DNA of 64,000 nucleotides from NCBI RefSeq assembly GCF_902686445.1, contig NW_025920105.1, forward strand, positions 2,270,979-2,334,978. The letters are read 5' to 3'. This document shows positions 36,872 to 51,799 of the stretch, in pieces. Below the pieces are notes generated by a model, which ran no database searches, was not told where the DNA came from, and worked only from the letters and a program-made list of their open reading frames with translations. Each line of letters opens with the position of its first letter. Positions within the stretch are counted from its first letter, which is position 1. A program made the position numbers and the translations under genes. The DNA comes from Sciurus carolinensis. Lineage: Eukaryota > Chordata > Mammalia > Rodentia > Sciuridae.

Positions 36872-36987
36872 ACTTGGGGAAATGAGAGATTGCTTTCTAT
36901 GTAGACTTTATCCTTCTGTAAATATTGTAACTGATAAGTATAAAGCAGAAAAATTAAATTAAAATATTCATTCTACAACTTGTTAAC

Positions 36988-38273
36988 TGCCAGGAGCCAG
37001 CCCCAGCAACTCATGGGTTCCCCGCAGGATGGGTGGAGTTTGCACAGAAGAACAACATGAACCCCTGGAGCAACTTGAAGCAAGTGCTGCTCAGATTTAT
37101 TTTAACTCTTCTTTTATAGTATTAAGTAAAGCAGGATTAAACAAGATACAAGTTATAGAAAAATTACCACAAAATTTGTCATTAAACGCATGTTCCAGCA
37201 GGTATCTAACACATAGCAGGTACATTAAGGTCAACTTTCTATATTTACTTAAAGTTACTCGCATAAGCATATTACAGTGAAAGATATTTTCCTCCTTTCA
37301 TCTCACTGGCCTTTATTTACCCTTTGGTGTCAGATCTATTGTTAGCATAATGAATTTATTTTATTTTAAGCTAATTTTACCGAACTGCTAAGTGAAGCAT
37401 GCACTTATCTTTAGCTCATATTATTATGTTTTTTATTTAACCCTAAAGCTCTACTCTATTACCTGAACAAGCTCAGTTAAGACTAAGTTGTTATTTACTG
37501 CCAAACATTGTGAGTACCTAATTTTATCTTATTATTTTTTATGTTATTGATTTATCCACTATCTATTGTAAGACCTAAGCCAGAATAAACTACTTATAAC
37601 CAGTTAACATGTGATGAGGGCATTTGATCTTAATATAATATTTTTCTAGTTGTTTTCTTATGTTCTTCCTTGGTTCTTTTGCCCTATATTTCCAGGGTAT
37701 TCCTTCATGTTCAAGCCTTTGAAGGAAGGCCAAATATTGGACATTTGTCCATTTACCATAAATATTAATTATTTATTTACCATTTTTATTGTACACTCCT
37801 GTATGGGTAAGAGGTGGATCTGTAGGTCCTTATACTTATTTTCTTGTTTCCCTCTAGGTGAATACCACAAATGTCCTCCAGTCTAAGTCTCCTGTTCTGT
37901 TTGTTAGGCTATTTACTGGTAAAGCATTAACTGGGCAGGCATGGTCAGCATAGGAGCAAGAAATTCCTGTAACTGTAGTTTTCTGAAGAACTGCTCAAAC
38001 TCTGTACTTTCAAACTTATGCGTGATATTGGTACAATTTCTAAAGCATTCTTCATCCTCCCCCAAGCTCCACAGATTTATTGAGGTTAAATTCTTATTAT
38101 AACAATCCAGGGAATATGATTTGTAGTTGCAAAGTTATAAGTATGATAATTACAAGAAAACACCCAATTTATAGGAGAGATGACAGCGGGAGTTTCCTGG
38201 AATGGTGGTCTTGTCAAAGCCCTTCCCTATGCTTGGACCTTGTCAAGCAGCATGACTGAAATGATCCCCACCA
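36988..38273. mobile_element. Solo LTR (family 1, copy B) with target duplication
   Basis: 1286 bp, TGCCAGGAGCC...CCCCACCA, flanked by gttaac at 36982-36987 and 38274-38279. It is the uninterrupted sister of 13905-16111 and shows what the pre-insertion site of that copy's retrocopy looked like. Minus orientation is possible but not proven. Confidence 0.9.
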
Positions 38274-38279
38274 GTTAAC

Positions 38280-38790
38280 CTTTGAAATATAATTTCTGCT
38301 AAAATCACTGTTTTCAACTTCCAGGAAATTTATTACCATTTTGAAAATGACATCTTGTGCAATAAATATAGCTGAATGAAACAAAAATTTTAGGATGTAA
38401 ATTAATGCTGTTAACCCAATAAAAGTATTTTAAAAACTTAACCAGTGATGTCTTATTCTAAATTATGTAACATAATAAAAGTAATCAATGAGAAACTTTT
38501 ATATTTTTCTTTGTACAGAAGTTATGTATTCTGTTTAAAAAAAACACTTTAATCCTTCAAATTAACAATTTCTATTAATCACTAATGGACCAAGAACTTT
38601 TTCTCTCAGTAATCTCCAAAATTTATTTAAATTATATACACAGAAGGGCAACTGGGTTGTTTTGGTGTTAAAGATGGCTTCTGCTAAAAATGTTTTTGTG
38701 AGTACATGGAAGAATTTATCTTGTATATGACATTTATAGAGGTTATCAAGCATGAACTTATTTTAAAAACATGTGGACTTTTCACTTTTA
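38280..38790. other. Unannotated AT-rich DNA
   Basis: No gene or named repeat recognised. Confidence 0.35.
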
Positions 38791-38794
38791 ATAA

Positions 38795-38965
38795 TGTATG
38801 CTGGGGGGAGGGAAAAAATAACAGAATGAATCAAACAACATTACCCTATGTAAATGTATGATTACACAAATCGAATGCCTTTACTCCATGTACAGAGAAA
38901 CAACATGTATCCTATTTGTTTACAATAAAAATAAATTTAAAAATATAAAAATAAAAAAATTGTGT
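38795..38965 (+). mobile_element. L1 3' end, short
   Basis: 'gaatgaatcaaacaacatta', 'ctatgtaaatgtatgattac' and an A-rich terminus match the last about 170 bp of the local L1 family. Confidence 0.7.
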
Positions 38966-38969
38966 GAAA

Positions 38970-39845
38970 CATCTCTAAAATATTAGCCTGTTTTGGTCAC
39001 AAACATTTGGTCTAAGTAGGAACACTTGGGTCAGGATTCTCTTTAGAGTCATTTAGCAACTGTCTTCCTGCAATTAGAAACATTTATACAATGCAACAGT
39101 ACTTTGTGGTTTTCACTTTTAAATTTCACAACAAGGGTTTTTCACTCTCTGTAATGCAGCCTAGCAAAATTAGAAAAATCCCATGGGAAGTCTATTTCTC
39201 TTGAAAGAAAAAGTCCACATTTTCAGGTTCAATAATCATATCTTCTAACAATAACAAATAATGTTCACTGTTTGAACCTTCTGTCACATGCAGCATTAAG
39301 ACTGTCATATGTGCTTCTTTGTGGGGTAGGTAAATAAAATTGGAAAAGTAAATTTTTCAGTTGCATATGCCTCACAAAGGAAAAACTAAACAGATGTAGC
39401 TATTGTAAATGACTTGAACACAAAGTAGAGACTGCCATTCATATTGTGGTTTTTGTAAAGGTCTAACATTTTCCAACCAAGTACATACTGTCTAATTTTC
39501 TCTCAATCACACTGTTGTGTGAAGCAGCAAGACTGAAGAGGATACATGCTTGTTTTAGACACCGAAGTGCTTTGTGTGGTCCCATTTGAGATAGTTTACA
39601 TAAGAATCCTAACTTCTTCATATTTTGAAGCATCAAATAACAATGGAAACAATAAAGAGAAGAAACATGGTTAGATATGATTCTTTCGTAGACACTTCAG
39701 CCATGGACATCATTCATCATAATTGGACTTGGTGATGTAGTTACAACTTCTGTGCTTAGGTTGTGAAGAAGCCTTACACACAATTACTAATCTTGCCTAG
39801 CATATTGGAGTGAATCATATTTCTATGTACCCTTTAAGTATCTGT
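38970..39845. other. Unannotated AT-rich DNA
   Basis: No gene or named repeat recognised. Confidence 0.35.
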
Positions 39846-39849
39846 GTGG

Positions 39850-40985
39850 AATATCAAGGCTGGAGAAAACATTTCACTCTTGCCTTTTGAGTCTGGCTTA
39901 TTTCACTTACATGAGGTTCTCTAGTTTTATTCATTTACCTATATATTGCATTACTTTATTCTTCTTTCTGACAGGTTTTTAAAAATTTATTAGTTTTTTA
40001 GTTGTACATGACATTATGCTTCATTTTAACATAATTATAAAAGCATAATATATTATTTTCTCAAATTCAGTCCCCAGTACTTCCCCTTATGCTCCTTATT
40101 ATTTCTACCTCCATCCTTCCCTCCCTTATTCCCTTTCCTCTACTGTACTGATCTTTCTGTGTTCACTTATAGGTTTTTTTAATTAGTGCCTTATGAATAC
40201 ACATAAAGATAAGACTCAGTGTGGGATATGCTTATCTGTACATAGAAAATTGCGATCAGATTCATCCCACTGTTGTTCTCTTATTTCATTCCTTCTCTCT
40301 CCCCCTTAATTGGCTTCCTCTACCCTTCTGATTTTTCTTCTGTTTTGATGGAATTCCCCCTTTCTTCTTTTATTTGTCCTCATTTTGCACTAGAATACAT
40401 AACCTCTGTACACAGAAAAATATTGTTTCTCATTGATTACTTTTCTATATTACATAATTCAGAATAAGACATCAGTGGTTGAGTTTTTTAAATACTTTTA
40501 AAATATTTTTATTGTGTTAACAGCATTAATTTGCATTCTAACATTTGTGTTTAGTTCAGCTTTATTTGTTGCACATTCAAACTCTTTTTTTCTGGGTCTG
40601 GCTTATTTCACCTAGCATGATGGTCTCTAGTTATATTCATTTACCAGCAAATCCCATAATTTCATTTTCTTTATGCCTGATAATACTCCATTACATATGC
40701 ATACCACATTTTCTTTATGCATTCATCAGTTGAAGGGATCCTAGTCTGACTTTATAGCATGACTATTGTGAATTGTGCTGCTATAAACATTGATGTGACT
40801 GTGTCACTGCAGTATACTGATTTTAGGTCTTTTGAATATTTACCAGGTAGTGGAATAGCTGCATAATGTGGTGGTTCCATTCCTAGTTTTCTGAGGAATC
40901 TCCATGCTGCTATACAGAGTGGTTGCACTAATTTGCAGTCCCACCAACAATGTATGAGTATACATTTTTCCTCATGTCCATGACT
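39850..40985 (-). mobile_element. L1 3'-region fragments, antisense
   Basis: Two blocks (39880-39970 and 40590-40985) read as the reverse complement of the L1 tail ('ctggcttatttcacctagcatga', 'gctgctataaacattgatgt', 'ccatgctgctatacagagtgg'). The AT-rich part between them resembles L1 3' UTR. This is probably one or two truncated copies. Confidence 0.7.
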
Positions 40986-40989
40986 AAGG

Positions 40990-42055
40990 AATTTTTAAAG
41001 CAGAGCTTGCATTCTAATTTTTTGTCTTAAAAACTTCACTGACTAACCACTGTTGATTTACTAAAGCCCCTGTTTCTTAGTTCTCTGTTATTCAGGCTCC
41101 TCTGTGATCCTGCCCCAAGTGAGCTCTCTATTTCTCCTGTCTCTTGTGCAGTAATGAAGCTGACTGTGTACTCTTCTCCCATTTTCTGAACCATGTGTTG
41201 GTGCTGCTGCTGTGTCTCTGTCATGACCTTCACTTTCAAAACATTCCCATCCTTCAGAGTCCAGTGTACCTGCCTGCTTGTTTGTGAAATCTTACCAGCA
41301 ATTTGAGCATCTCATCCCCTACTAAGTGATGAATTCCCTGAGTAAAAGCCTTGACTTTGTGTCTTTTGCTGTTTTACCTTAACAATTGGATCAGATATAC
41401 AAATTACACTGAACAGGAACTAACATGATATTTTAATTTCAACTAAATTGGTCAGAGGAATGTCAAAAAATTTTCCTCTGCACTGGCCTACAAAGAAATG
41501 CATTCACTTTAGAAAGCTAGACCTGTTCCACCACTCTTTGTGGAACTTTATGATGAGATAAAAGTAGCAAAAATGGAACAAAGAAAATGGCAGTGTTAAG
41601 TGGAAGCAAGGGACTAGGGCAGTACTCCAGGGAAGGCCTCTTAAAGCTCCCTGTTGGGCATGGCATTTCCACCATGGCCAACTCCTTCATGTCCCTAGGA
41701 ATCACTTCCTTTTTCCATGTACACAATGGCAGAGTTAGAATAAAAGTTCTCACTATTTTCTTTACATATACGTACATATGTAAATGTTTACATTATAAAT
41801 TAATATTCATGGGGTCTGTTTAATTTAGACAAAAATTTTATTAAATATTTCCCCAGAGATGCATCTTGAACCACAACTACCATTAATATTATCAGTTTCT
41901 GTGCTAATTTTATCTAATAACATAAAAGAAATGCCTACTTGTCTTTTCTCCTAAGATGTGAATGTCATGACTTTTCTCACTTTAAGAGCTACTTTACAGA
42001 AATAAAAGGTTTTAGAGCCAGGAAGTTTTATCCTCTTCCTTTCCTTTCTCCTAAT
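40990..42055. other. Unannotated DNA
   Basis: No gene recognised. Short frames only. Confidence 0.35.
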
Positions 42056-42058
42056 TTT

Positions 42059-42440
42059 GTTGGGGGCTATGTCATGCGGACTACACAAAGATGGCACCTG
42101 GCAACCAGCCAGAAGTTGTTTTGATCACATTGGTGGTGAGGAAGTCAGTTAACATAAACACATCCAGGTGTTTTATCATTGGCCCTATTCAATTAAGTCC
42201 ATGCACACAAGCGTGCACATGTGTTCACGAGTGCTCCTGCTCGTACCTGCTCGTTCTGACCTTTACCATGATTGGAGAGCTAGCTGCTCACCTGATCTTT
42301 GCTTAACAAGCGTGGCCCCACCCTCTGCCTCCTGGAGGGAATATAAGCCGGCTCTTCTTCAGCGCCGGTGGTCCCGGGTTTCTGAATCATCAATAAACTC
42401 CTTCAAATTCAAGAGTCTCGCTACCCTTTTGTCTCCCATG
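42059..42440 (+). mobile_element. Probable IAP/ERVK-like LTR
   Basis: Starts TGTTGGGGGCTATG and soon has ACAAAGATGGCACC, like the start of rodent IAP LTRs. A TATAAG box lies at 42342-42347 and AATAAA at 42392-42397, about 50 bp apart. The 3' edge and target duplication were not resolved. Confidence 0.6.
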
Positions 42441-42599
42441 CCAAACTGACTCTGCTGGATGGCATCATAATTTATATCTTTTTACACAACATACTTTTTC
42501 ACAGAATTTGAGGTGATAATCATCTTTAGCAAGAAAGCCAGAGGTACTCTGATCACCAATGGAACCTACTATCAGTCAATGAATGAATCATCTCCCCAG

Positions 42600-42839
42600 C
42601 ATTATTGTTGGCATCAGATCTGTTATATTGCTGCCACCATTATTCTTCCTCCCCCACACCACTTTACAACCGAGACTGTTAGCCTGAAAACTTCCTAGCC
42701 AGTAATTGGTCCAGATTGTTAGCCTGCGAACCTCCTCACCAATCATTGATCTGTTGTTATTAGCCCATGAAATTCCACTACTTAATAACTCCCACAACCA
42801 TTTTGTCTCTCTCCTCCTGGCTTTCACTCTCTCTCTTGA

Positions 42840-42894
<55 letters not shown>

Positions 42895-42975
42895 TTGCAG
42901 GGAGACCCTCTGCCTGTCTGCTTAATAAAATCTCTTGCATGAATTCCTGCATCCGGAGTGGTTTCTGGTTGCCTT
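42600..42975 (+). mobile_element. Possible LTR with internal (CT)n
   Basis: A repeated 'attgttagcctg' motif, CCAAT-like sites, a (CT)n run at 42843-42891, then 'cttaataaaatctcttgcatgaattcctgcatccgg', which looks like a poly(A) signal with R/U5. No edges or duplication were found. Confidence 0.4.
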
Positions 42976-42979
42976 CAAT

Positions 42980-44070
42980 GATTTCATTTAAAGTCTCAAC
43001 AAAATGCATGATGCCAAAATTAAACCTTTCATTGTCAATAACATTCAAACTCTGAAACCCTGTGTTTAGGAAGCATATTTTCACATCAGAATGTCCTGTC
43101 CTAGGTAAACAGCTATGTATGGGCAACTCTAATTTTGAAGAATATGAGTTGACCTTTATGACATGCCAGAGCCTGTCCTGGTACTTTCACACATCTTCAG
43201 GCACCTTGGTGATTCTGAAGTTTGCTCCCATCCCTGGGCTTCCCAGGATGCTGATTGCTGAAGTCTGGCAGAGAAGGGTAACTTTCCCAGTCTCGCAGCA
43301 CTTGAGAGGTGAGGCAATGGATACTTTACTATGTCTATGCTTTCCCCAAGTTCTTACCATGTTTGTGACATTTCAGCAGCCTGGGCAGGCCCTGCACACA
43401 GTGGTTTACTGCATGTGGGCAGCCTGAGGTGGAGTCTGCCAATGCCCATGTTTCTTGCCTGTGCTCACCACAGCCCTTCACTCTTCCTGTAATGCTACTT
43501 CATAGTCTCATCTAAGTACTGAACATGTCCAACTACAGAAGAATTGAAAGGCCACCTCCAGGGCCTCTGATTGAGGCTGTTTTCCTACACTAAGACACTG
43601 GCTGAGGTGCCTTGTGGGTCACATCACAGCTGTCAGTGGTGGTGTTTTTCCTCAGTTCCTCTGGGAGCATGTTGAGTGTTGATGCTGGAAATAAAGCTAT
43701 GCAGGCAGACATGGGACACATCACTGAGTGCCAATTGAAGTAGGAGTATGAGGCACCATCTCACATTTTTCTCTCTTTCCCCTTTCCTGATTTTTAATTC
43801 CTTCTATCCCTTTCCCCTACTGAGACCATCAGCCCTGGGGGAGAAATGGGAATACCAGTGGGCATTGCCCAACTTCAACTCAGTTCACAACTCAGTAGGA
43901 TTGACCAGGCAGGTCTGGTTCAACTGAGAGATGACTTCACAGCCTACCCACCCCACAACACAATGTCACAATTCTGAGCCTGGCTACAGAATCCAACCAT
44001 AAAATATAGAAGGGTGAAATTCAGGCACCATTCAGGTTGTAGTTACCTCATTTATAAAACAGCTTCACAG
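42980..44070. other. Unannotated DNA
   Basis: No gene or named repeat recognised. A 121-codon plus frame at 43062-43427 has no family motif. Confidence 0.4.
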
Positions 44071-44078
44071 TGAGTTGG

Positions 44079-45649
<1,571 letters not shown>

Positions 45650-45659
45650 AGTTGGAAAC

Positions 45660-46295
45660 TATCCTGTCACTAAAATACTAATACATTCCATTCTCCCTTC
45701 TTTCTAGAGACTACCTAAGCCCCACCTGGCTTGCTGTATTTCTATATATTGAAAAATTTAGGGTCCTTCTCAAGCTTGTTTTAAGATCACAAGAGCCTTA
45801 GTCAAACAACTGCTGCATTGTAGTTCATATCAGAATTGTTCTGCACATCTGCAAGGCCTTGGGTTCAGAGCAGCGGCTGGCTCAAGATGATTCTTTTTCC
45901 CACCCACCTTTCTTAATGTGATCTTTTACATTAGTATTCCTCACTTCATTAAATATTCCTTGGCACACCAGAAAAAAAAAAAAAAAACTTGGTTGCTGAA
46001 TGTATTATTTATTTTTAAAAAAGTTTTGAACTATTAGGATTATTGGTTTGCTATCTCCTTCCACGGGAAAAAAAAGTTAAAGTACATCTTTTCTATTCAG
46101 AAACTGGAGTAAGTCTGTCTGTTCCTGATGATTTCTAGGGAAAGAATTTTATTTTATGCTTAAGCCAATAATGTGCATGAAAGAAAAGAATTTACCTTTG
46201 TCCAGGCTGTATTTTCTCTTCTGTTGTAGTCTTCCATATTTTTCTTCCTTCAAATTAAAGTAGCCTCTTTCCAGTCAGTAACACTGGCAAATACC
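45660..46295. other. Unannotated DNA
   Basis: No gene or named repeat recognised. Confidence 0.35.
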
Positions 46296-46299
46296 TGAC

Positions 46300-46456
46300 A
46301 TTCCAGAGACTTAGAATCTGAGGCAGAAAGATCATAAATGTCAGGCAACCTTGGCAATTTAGTGAGACCCTGTCTTAAAATAAATATTAAAAGGGCCAAA
46401 GGTGTAGCTCAGTGCTAAAGCACCCCTGGGTTAAATCCTCAATACCACAAAAAGGT
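46300..46456 (+). repeat. B1-dID-type SINE, diverged
   Basis: 'gaccctgtcttaaaataaat' (B1 end) is followed by 'gtgtagctcagtgctaaagcac' and 'ctcaataccacaaaaag' (ID part). Confidence 0.75.
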
Positions 46457-46459
46457 GAC

Positions 46460-47560
46460 TCTGTCTGCCTCACCCAAACTCTCATCACCCCTTAAATTCT
46501 GGAATTAAATAATTTTGTAATTATGTTAACATAAGAATTTTACTTTAGTAGCAGTTATTTTCTTTTTCTGTATGAAGATGCATTGACTCTGCTCACCACA
46601 GCTCTGATATGCATAATTTATTACTATGAATTGTTATGGCTCCTCCTTTTACACTCTTGTTTTCTACCATTAGAACAATCTGGGATTTTTTAGAACAATC
46701 TACTCTTCATCGGAGGGAATGACAAAAATTTATGCTTTGAATTGTTTTCCATCAGAAGAAACATGTGGGGAGAACACATTGGAGGTGACAAGAAAATGAA
46801 TTTGAACATAATTGATTTGTCTTCCTCTTCATGGGACAAACTCATGCTCTTGGTGTAAGTGGAACCAGTTCAGATAATCAATCAATTCTGTAATCTTTGT
46901 AAATACATTTGTGCCTGGCTTGACTCCAGGTCTTGAAGATGTGATGTTGACATTGAAATTAGACCCCTCTTCAAGTTTCTAGTCAACATAGCTAATAAAG
47001 TTGCTGGAAAATGAAAGCAACCTCCCAGGGTCAGGAGCTGAGGTCCTCGGCAGCAGCCAGGAGCACTGCAGACATTCATGCTGAGTCCTAAATTTAAATG
47101 GTCTCTGTAAGATATCCTAGGAGGGCCTCAGAAGGGAGAAGAGAACCTGAGCTCAACCCTAGCAGGTTTCTGATTTACAACACAGAAAGGAATTTTAGCT
47201 TGCCTCAAAGATGACACAATTAAAGGCTTATATAGAAAAGGAAGGCAATATGTTAAAAAAAGAAAACAGTAGAAGATACACTCAAAGGCAGGAGTGTGGT
47301 AAAGAAAGGTTTTTATCTTCAACAGAGGAGTTTCTGTCACTTAAAACATTTATTTGAAAAACAATGGGAAATCTTTCTCTGAATTAAAGTTGCCTCTCAA
47401 TTATATCATACCATCAGAATAATATCCACTAATTATCCACCAGGATACGCCCAAGTGATCATGGATTGGGTGTGTGCAAGACTGAATTTGTTTTTGTTAA
47501 GGTGAAATATTTTTGTGATATCTCAGGAATAGTGGATGGTAGTCTTTCTTTTTAATTTTT
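46460..47560. other. Unannotated DNA
   Basis: No gene or named repeat recognised. Confidence 0.35.
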
Positions 47561-47564
47561 TTTA

Positions 47565-47890
47565 TTTTATTTGTTCTGATTACTTGTACATTTATATATT
47601 TATATATTTTGATAGATAATATATAAATGGAGAGTAATCTTTCATTTTTCTAATTATACATATTGCAGGATTATATCACTCATGCAGTCATACATGTGCA
47701 CTCTACTATCATTCATTTCCCCATATCTATTTTCCTCCCTTCACTCCTCTCTACCTAATATAAAGTAACTCTCTTCTTCCCTTCCCCCCTTCTTGTGAAT
47801 TAGCTTCTTCATACAGAGAATACTCAGCCTTTGGTGTTTAGGGCTTGACTTATTTCACTTAGCATGATATTCTCTAACTTCGCTCAAGAA
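47565..47890 (-). mobile_element. L1 3'-region fragment, antisense
   Basis: Ends with 'cttgacttatttcacttagcatgatattctctaac', the reverse complement of the L1 tail also seen at 39880 and 40590. The AT-rich stretch before it resembles L1 3' UTR. Confidence 0.6.
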
Positions 47891-48060
47891 AATATACCAG
47901 TCTTTTGCCAGAAGAATATATATCAAGATATGCTATTAAATGCATTAAAAATATAGCCAATTGTGTTAAGTGAAAAAGTGGAAGATAAAAATGTCATGAA
48001 TGTTTGAAAATATTATAAGTGTTTGAACCACTTGCTGTTAGGAGAGCTCTTTTACATTTG

Positions 48061-48466
48061 TGTGGGAGTCTGTAGGTCCAACTGGGACCCACCAAGCAAC
48101 TGAAGGGGGTGTGGTGATGGAGTCAAAGAAAGACCTCCAGAGATCAGTTTCAGAGAACTCGATCTACTTAATTGTTATCTAGGCAGGCTTATATTGTCAA
48201 GCAGTTGCTGGGCAAAATAATGTCTGATACTTTTATGACCCAATGGGCTCACAACATGTGCAGGGATCATACCAATGGGTTAAAAATTCACTTGCAGAAA
48301 AACAAGAGGAAAGGAACATGCTGAGTATGAAAGGGGGGCTAGGTTACCATAGGATGGGGTTAGGTGTGGTTAGTGTGCCCATCACAATATCCGGGCTCAG
48401 TGTGCTGAACCCTGAGAGCCTCTCACACAGGCAACGGAAGCCTACTTCTATTTCATGTTGCCCACA
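48061..48466. mobile_element. Solo LTR, 406 bp, with target duplication
   Basis: Begins TGTGGGAGTC and ends TTGCCCACA, flanked by catttg at 48055-48060 and 48467-48472. No clear TATA or AATAAA was placed, so orientation is open. The 6-bp duplication suggests class II. Confidence 0.68.
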
Positions 48467-48828
48467 CATTTGTTTGGATTTGACTATTATATCTGAATGG
48501 CTCCTTTTATAAGGAACTATCTCTCATATTCTGAGTCTGAGTGTAATTACTGACAATATGTCAATGAGAGTGTATTTAGGGATCTGTGTGATTAAACAAG
48601 CTTCAATATCTGCTTCCTTTTAGTGTGTGTAAACTTTTGCCCACATCAGATTAATACCCAACCTTGGTATGGTGTATGCTTAGTTCCAGCCTGTGTAGAA
48701 TAGATTTGTTTTGTTTGGTTTTCTTTTGATGAATTTAAATTATTAAGAAACTGAAAAGTATTTTTGGCACCAAGAAATTTTTATTTTTATTTCATTGTTA
48801 TTGTTCATGTGTACCCCAAAGCATCTGC

Positions 48829-48829
48829 A

Positions 48830-48873
<44 letters not shown>
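48829..48873. repeat. (ATT)n microsatellite
   Basis: About 15 ATT units, which create a run of Ile or Asn codons in reading frames that are not genes. Confidence 0.95.
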
Positions 48874-48875
<2 letters not shown>

Positions 48876-49012
48876 TGCTGTGGGGATTGAAACTGGGGCA
48901 CTCTTCCACTGAGCTGCATCCACAGTCCATCATCTTTCAAGAGTCGGGGTTTCACAGTTTTGCCCAGGCCAGCATGGAGCTTGGGACAGAAATCTCTGGG
49001 ATTGCATACAAA
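48874..49012 (-). repeat. B1-dID-type SINE, antisense
   Basis: 'gctgtggggattgaaactgg', 'ccactgagctgcatccaca' (ID) then 'gtcggggtttcacagttttgcccaggcc' (B1). The (ATT)n likely grew from its tail. Confidence 0.75.
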
Positions 49013-49559
49013 TTACTGTCTTGTTACTTGTGTGTATTTTAACTGTGCCCCTCAGAAAGGGAACATTTTTAGCCATCAAATTCTAAAGTATAACTGCATT
49101 TATCTATTGTGCCTCTTCTCTTCAGAGGCAACTTCCAGGCAAGGATTAGCTGAGGAGGAGGAATCAAAACTTGAAGACATGAAACACTCCCTACAAAATT
49201 AAGGGCAACTTTCTGATAACTTGATTTTCTGCAGGATTTGAAACAGTCCCTTTTGAAATTAAAGCTCCAAAACACTTTAACTCTGAACTTCCTCATGTTG
49301 AGCAAAAAGTATTCCTCCTGCAGAAGGCAGATGCCAGGGAAGCTAACAGGTTTTCTGGCTAACTAAATCTGCATGTGTATATTTTCTCCTTTTTTCCCAC
49401 TTCATGTCTTCTTCTTTTATAAAAGCTTTCCTCACTCTTGACTTCTACAAAGATGATGATTTGAGACAACAATTTTTCCTTAGCTTCTCCCAAAGCTGGT
49501 TTTGAACAAGCAAATTTTCTGCCCATCCTGACTCTAGTATTTGTGGAGTACTATGATGA

Positions 49560-50030
49560 TTTCAAGTGAGTTTTTAATTTGATTCCTTGTGTTTTTAATT
49601 TCTAGGAGTTCTCGTTATCTTCTTTTCAATATTACTTTATTGTAATGGTCTTTCATTTCCTGTATTTGTTCTCTTAATTTGTTTCTTGTATCTTCTTTTG
49701 GTTCATTGAACATTTTAATAATCACTTTTTTAATAGTTCTTTTCTGGGATTTCATCTTCTTCAATGTTTGTGCATTCCTTTATGGGGGGATTGTGAATTT
49801 TCCAGGGAGAATAGTTTGCCTGATTCCTTGTTTCTCAGAGAACTTGTACTTGCACATCAGTTGTGTTGGATGCCTCTCCCTCTCCTTTTATAAAGGGGTG
49901 TCTCATGTATCATATTATTTTATTGAATACTCACATAATTCATGCCTTGCCAATTTTACTGTTCTGGTTATAAAATTTTTTTAATCTTTCCATCTAAGAA
50001 AATAGTCTGAAAACAAAGTAGTCACTTACA
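49560..50030 (-). mobile_element. Probable L1 ORF1-region fragment, antisense
   Basis: T-rich sequence such as 'tttcatttcctgtatttgttc' and 'ttcttcaatgtttgtgcattcc' resembles the antisense of the L1 ORF1 coiled-coil region seen at 57400-57800. No long frame survives. Confidence 0.4.
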
Positions 50031-50502
50031 TATTGGTAGCTCATCAGAATTGGGGGTGACATTTGCAATGATCAAACATATTGAACATAACTATGCAATT
50101 TAAGTTATTCTCATATGAACAATGACTAATGAAACTAAAGAAATACCTAATTAAATATTTGGTATTGGATTCTTCAGACATTGAATTAATGATAAATAAT
50201 TAAGAAATATTTCTAATCACTGTATTTTATATATCAATATTAAAATAAGATTTTAATATCAATAAATTTCTTAAAATATTCACTAAAAAAGAAAAAAAAC
50301 ATTAGTCAATCTTTTCTGTGGTATGAATCTTATTTTTTAATATATAAAGGAGAGAAATGGTCAGATATCTTACACCTGTATGTAAGATCAATGGAAAAAA
50401 AGAAAAATATGGAGAGGGAGAGAGGAGGGAGAGAAGAGGGGAGGAAATAACAAATGAATTTGACACAATTATGGTATGTGCATAAATAAATATATCTCAG
50501 TA

Positions 50503-51151
50503 GCTTCCTCTTCTGGTCTCAACCACTCTGGGAGCAGCAGCTTATGGTGCAGACATGGCCAAGTCCAAGAACCACACCATGTACAACCAATCCCAAAAAT
50601 AGCACAGAAATGGAATCAAGAAACTCCGATCACAGAGATATGAATCTCTTAAGGGGGTAGACCCCAAGTTCCTGAGAAATATGCATTTTTCCAGGAAGCA
50701 CAACAAGAATGGCCTAAAAAAGATGCAGGCAAACAATGCCAAGGCCATGCGTGCACGTGCTGAGGCTGTCAAGGCCCTGGTAAAGCCTAAGGAGATTAAG
50801 CCCAAGATGCCAAAAGGTGCCAGCTGCAAACTTGATCGCTTTGCCTTGCTTGCCCATCCCAAGCATGGGAAGCATGCTCATGCCCACATGGCCAGGGATG
50901 CAGGTTGTCCCAGCCAAAGGCCAAGGCCCAAGCCAAGACCCAGGCTACAACTCCAGCTCCTGTATCAGCATCAACTCTGGCTCCTGCCAAGGGTGCCCAG
51001 GCCCCCAAGGGTGACCAGGTTCCTGTGAAGGCTCCATAATAAAAACCTCTGTGAATGTGAGGACAGAAGGACTGGTGTGACCTCTGAGCCCCTGTCTTTG
51101 GGTACTGGTGTCCTCCTGTGCTGTTGCATAAATAAATCCAGAGGCAGGAAA

Positions 51152-51153
<2 letters not shown>
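50503..51153 (+). pseudogene. RPL29: Ribosomal protein L29 processed pseudogene
   Basis: An intron-less copy of eL29. ATG is at 50555-50557, followed by the conserved MAKSKNHT start. An in-frame TAG replaces a Trp codon early on (about 50600). The conserved [13 protein letters not shown] and [11 protein letters not shown] segments then read through to about 50900. The C-terminal Ala/Pro/Lys tail loses its frame after about 50905. A 3' UTR with an AATAAA near 51130 ends in a short A run that merges into (TA)n. It is non-functional. Confidence 0.95.

Positions 51154-51198
<45 letters not shown>
51154..51198. repeat. (TA)n microsatellite
   Basis: About 20 TA units directly after the A run of the RPL29 copy, probably grown from its poly(A) tail. 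Confidence 0.92.
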
Positions 51199-51201
<3 letters not shown>

Positions 51202-51248
51202 TTTATCTACATAAACCCAACTATTACATATAACAATAATGAATGAAT

Positions 51249-51250
<2 letters not shown>

Positions 51251-51291
<41 letters not shown>
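51251..51291. repeat. (GATA)n microsatellite
   Basis: About ten perfect GATA units. Confidence 0.95.
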
Positions 51292-51292
<1 letters not shown>

Positions 51293-51369
51293 AATGAGAC
51301 CAGGACAACAGGACCTACCTTGATATTGTCATGAGAAGTAACAATATGGTGATTAGAGCATCACTGGTA

Positions 51370-51790
51370 CATTAGTCTGCTATTTGTCACTGCAACTAAA
51401 ATACCTGACAATAACAATTTAGGTAAGGAAAAATTTACTTTGACTTGCAAGTTGAAAGGTATTGGTCCATGGTGAGCTTACTCTATTGTTCTGGATCTGA
51501 GATGAGACAGAACACCTTGGTAAAAAGTCATGGCAGAGGAGAACTGCTCAGCTCATGGCATCAGAAAGCAGAGAAAGAAAGGGGCCCTATCTAGAGAAGA
51601 TTGACTTTTGTGGGGTATGCCCCCAGTGACCTGCTTTCTTGATTAGGTCCCACCTCTCATACTTCATTCAGCCACCACTCTATACTGAATCAGAGCTGTC
51701 ATGATCTGATCACTTCTAAAGACTCCCCTAAACACATAAAATATTGAGCCACATTCTAGATCCAAACCAGACTACAGTAAGCACTCAGTA
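51370..51790 (-). mobile_element. MaLR-type LTR, antisense
   Basis: 'attagtctgctatttgtcact', 'ctaaaatacctgacaataac', 'gaaaaatttactttgact' and 'gattaggtcccacctctcat' follow the reverse-complement order of a MaLR (MLT1/ORR1-like) LTR. Confidence 0.65.
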
Positions 51791-51799
51791 GCACTAATA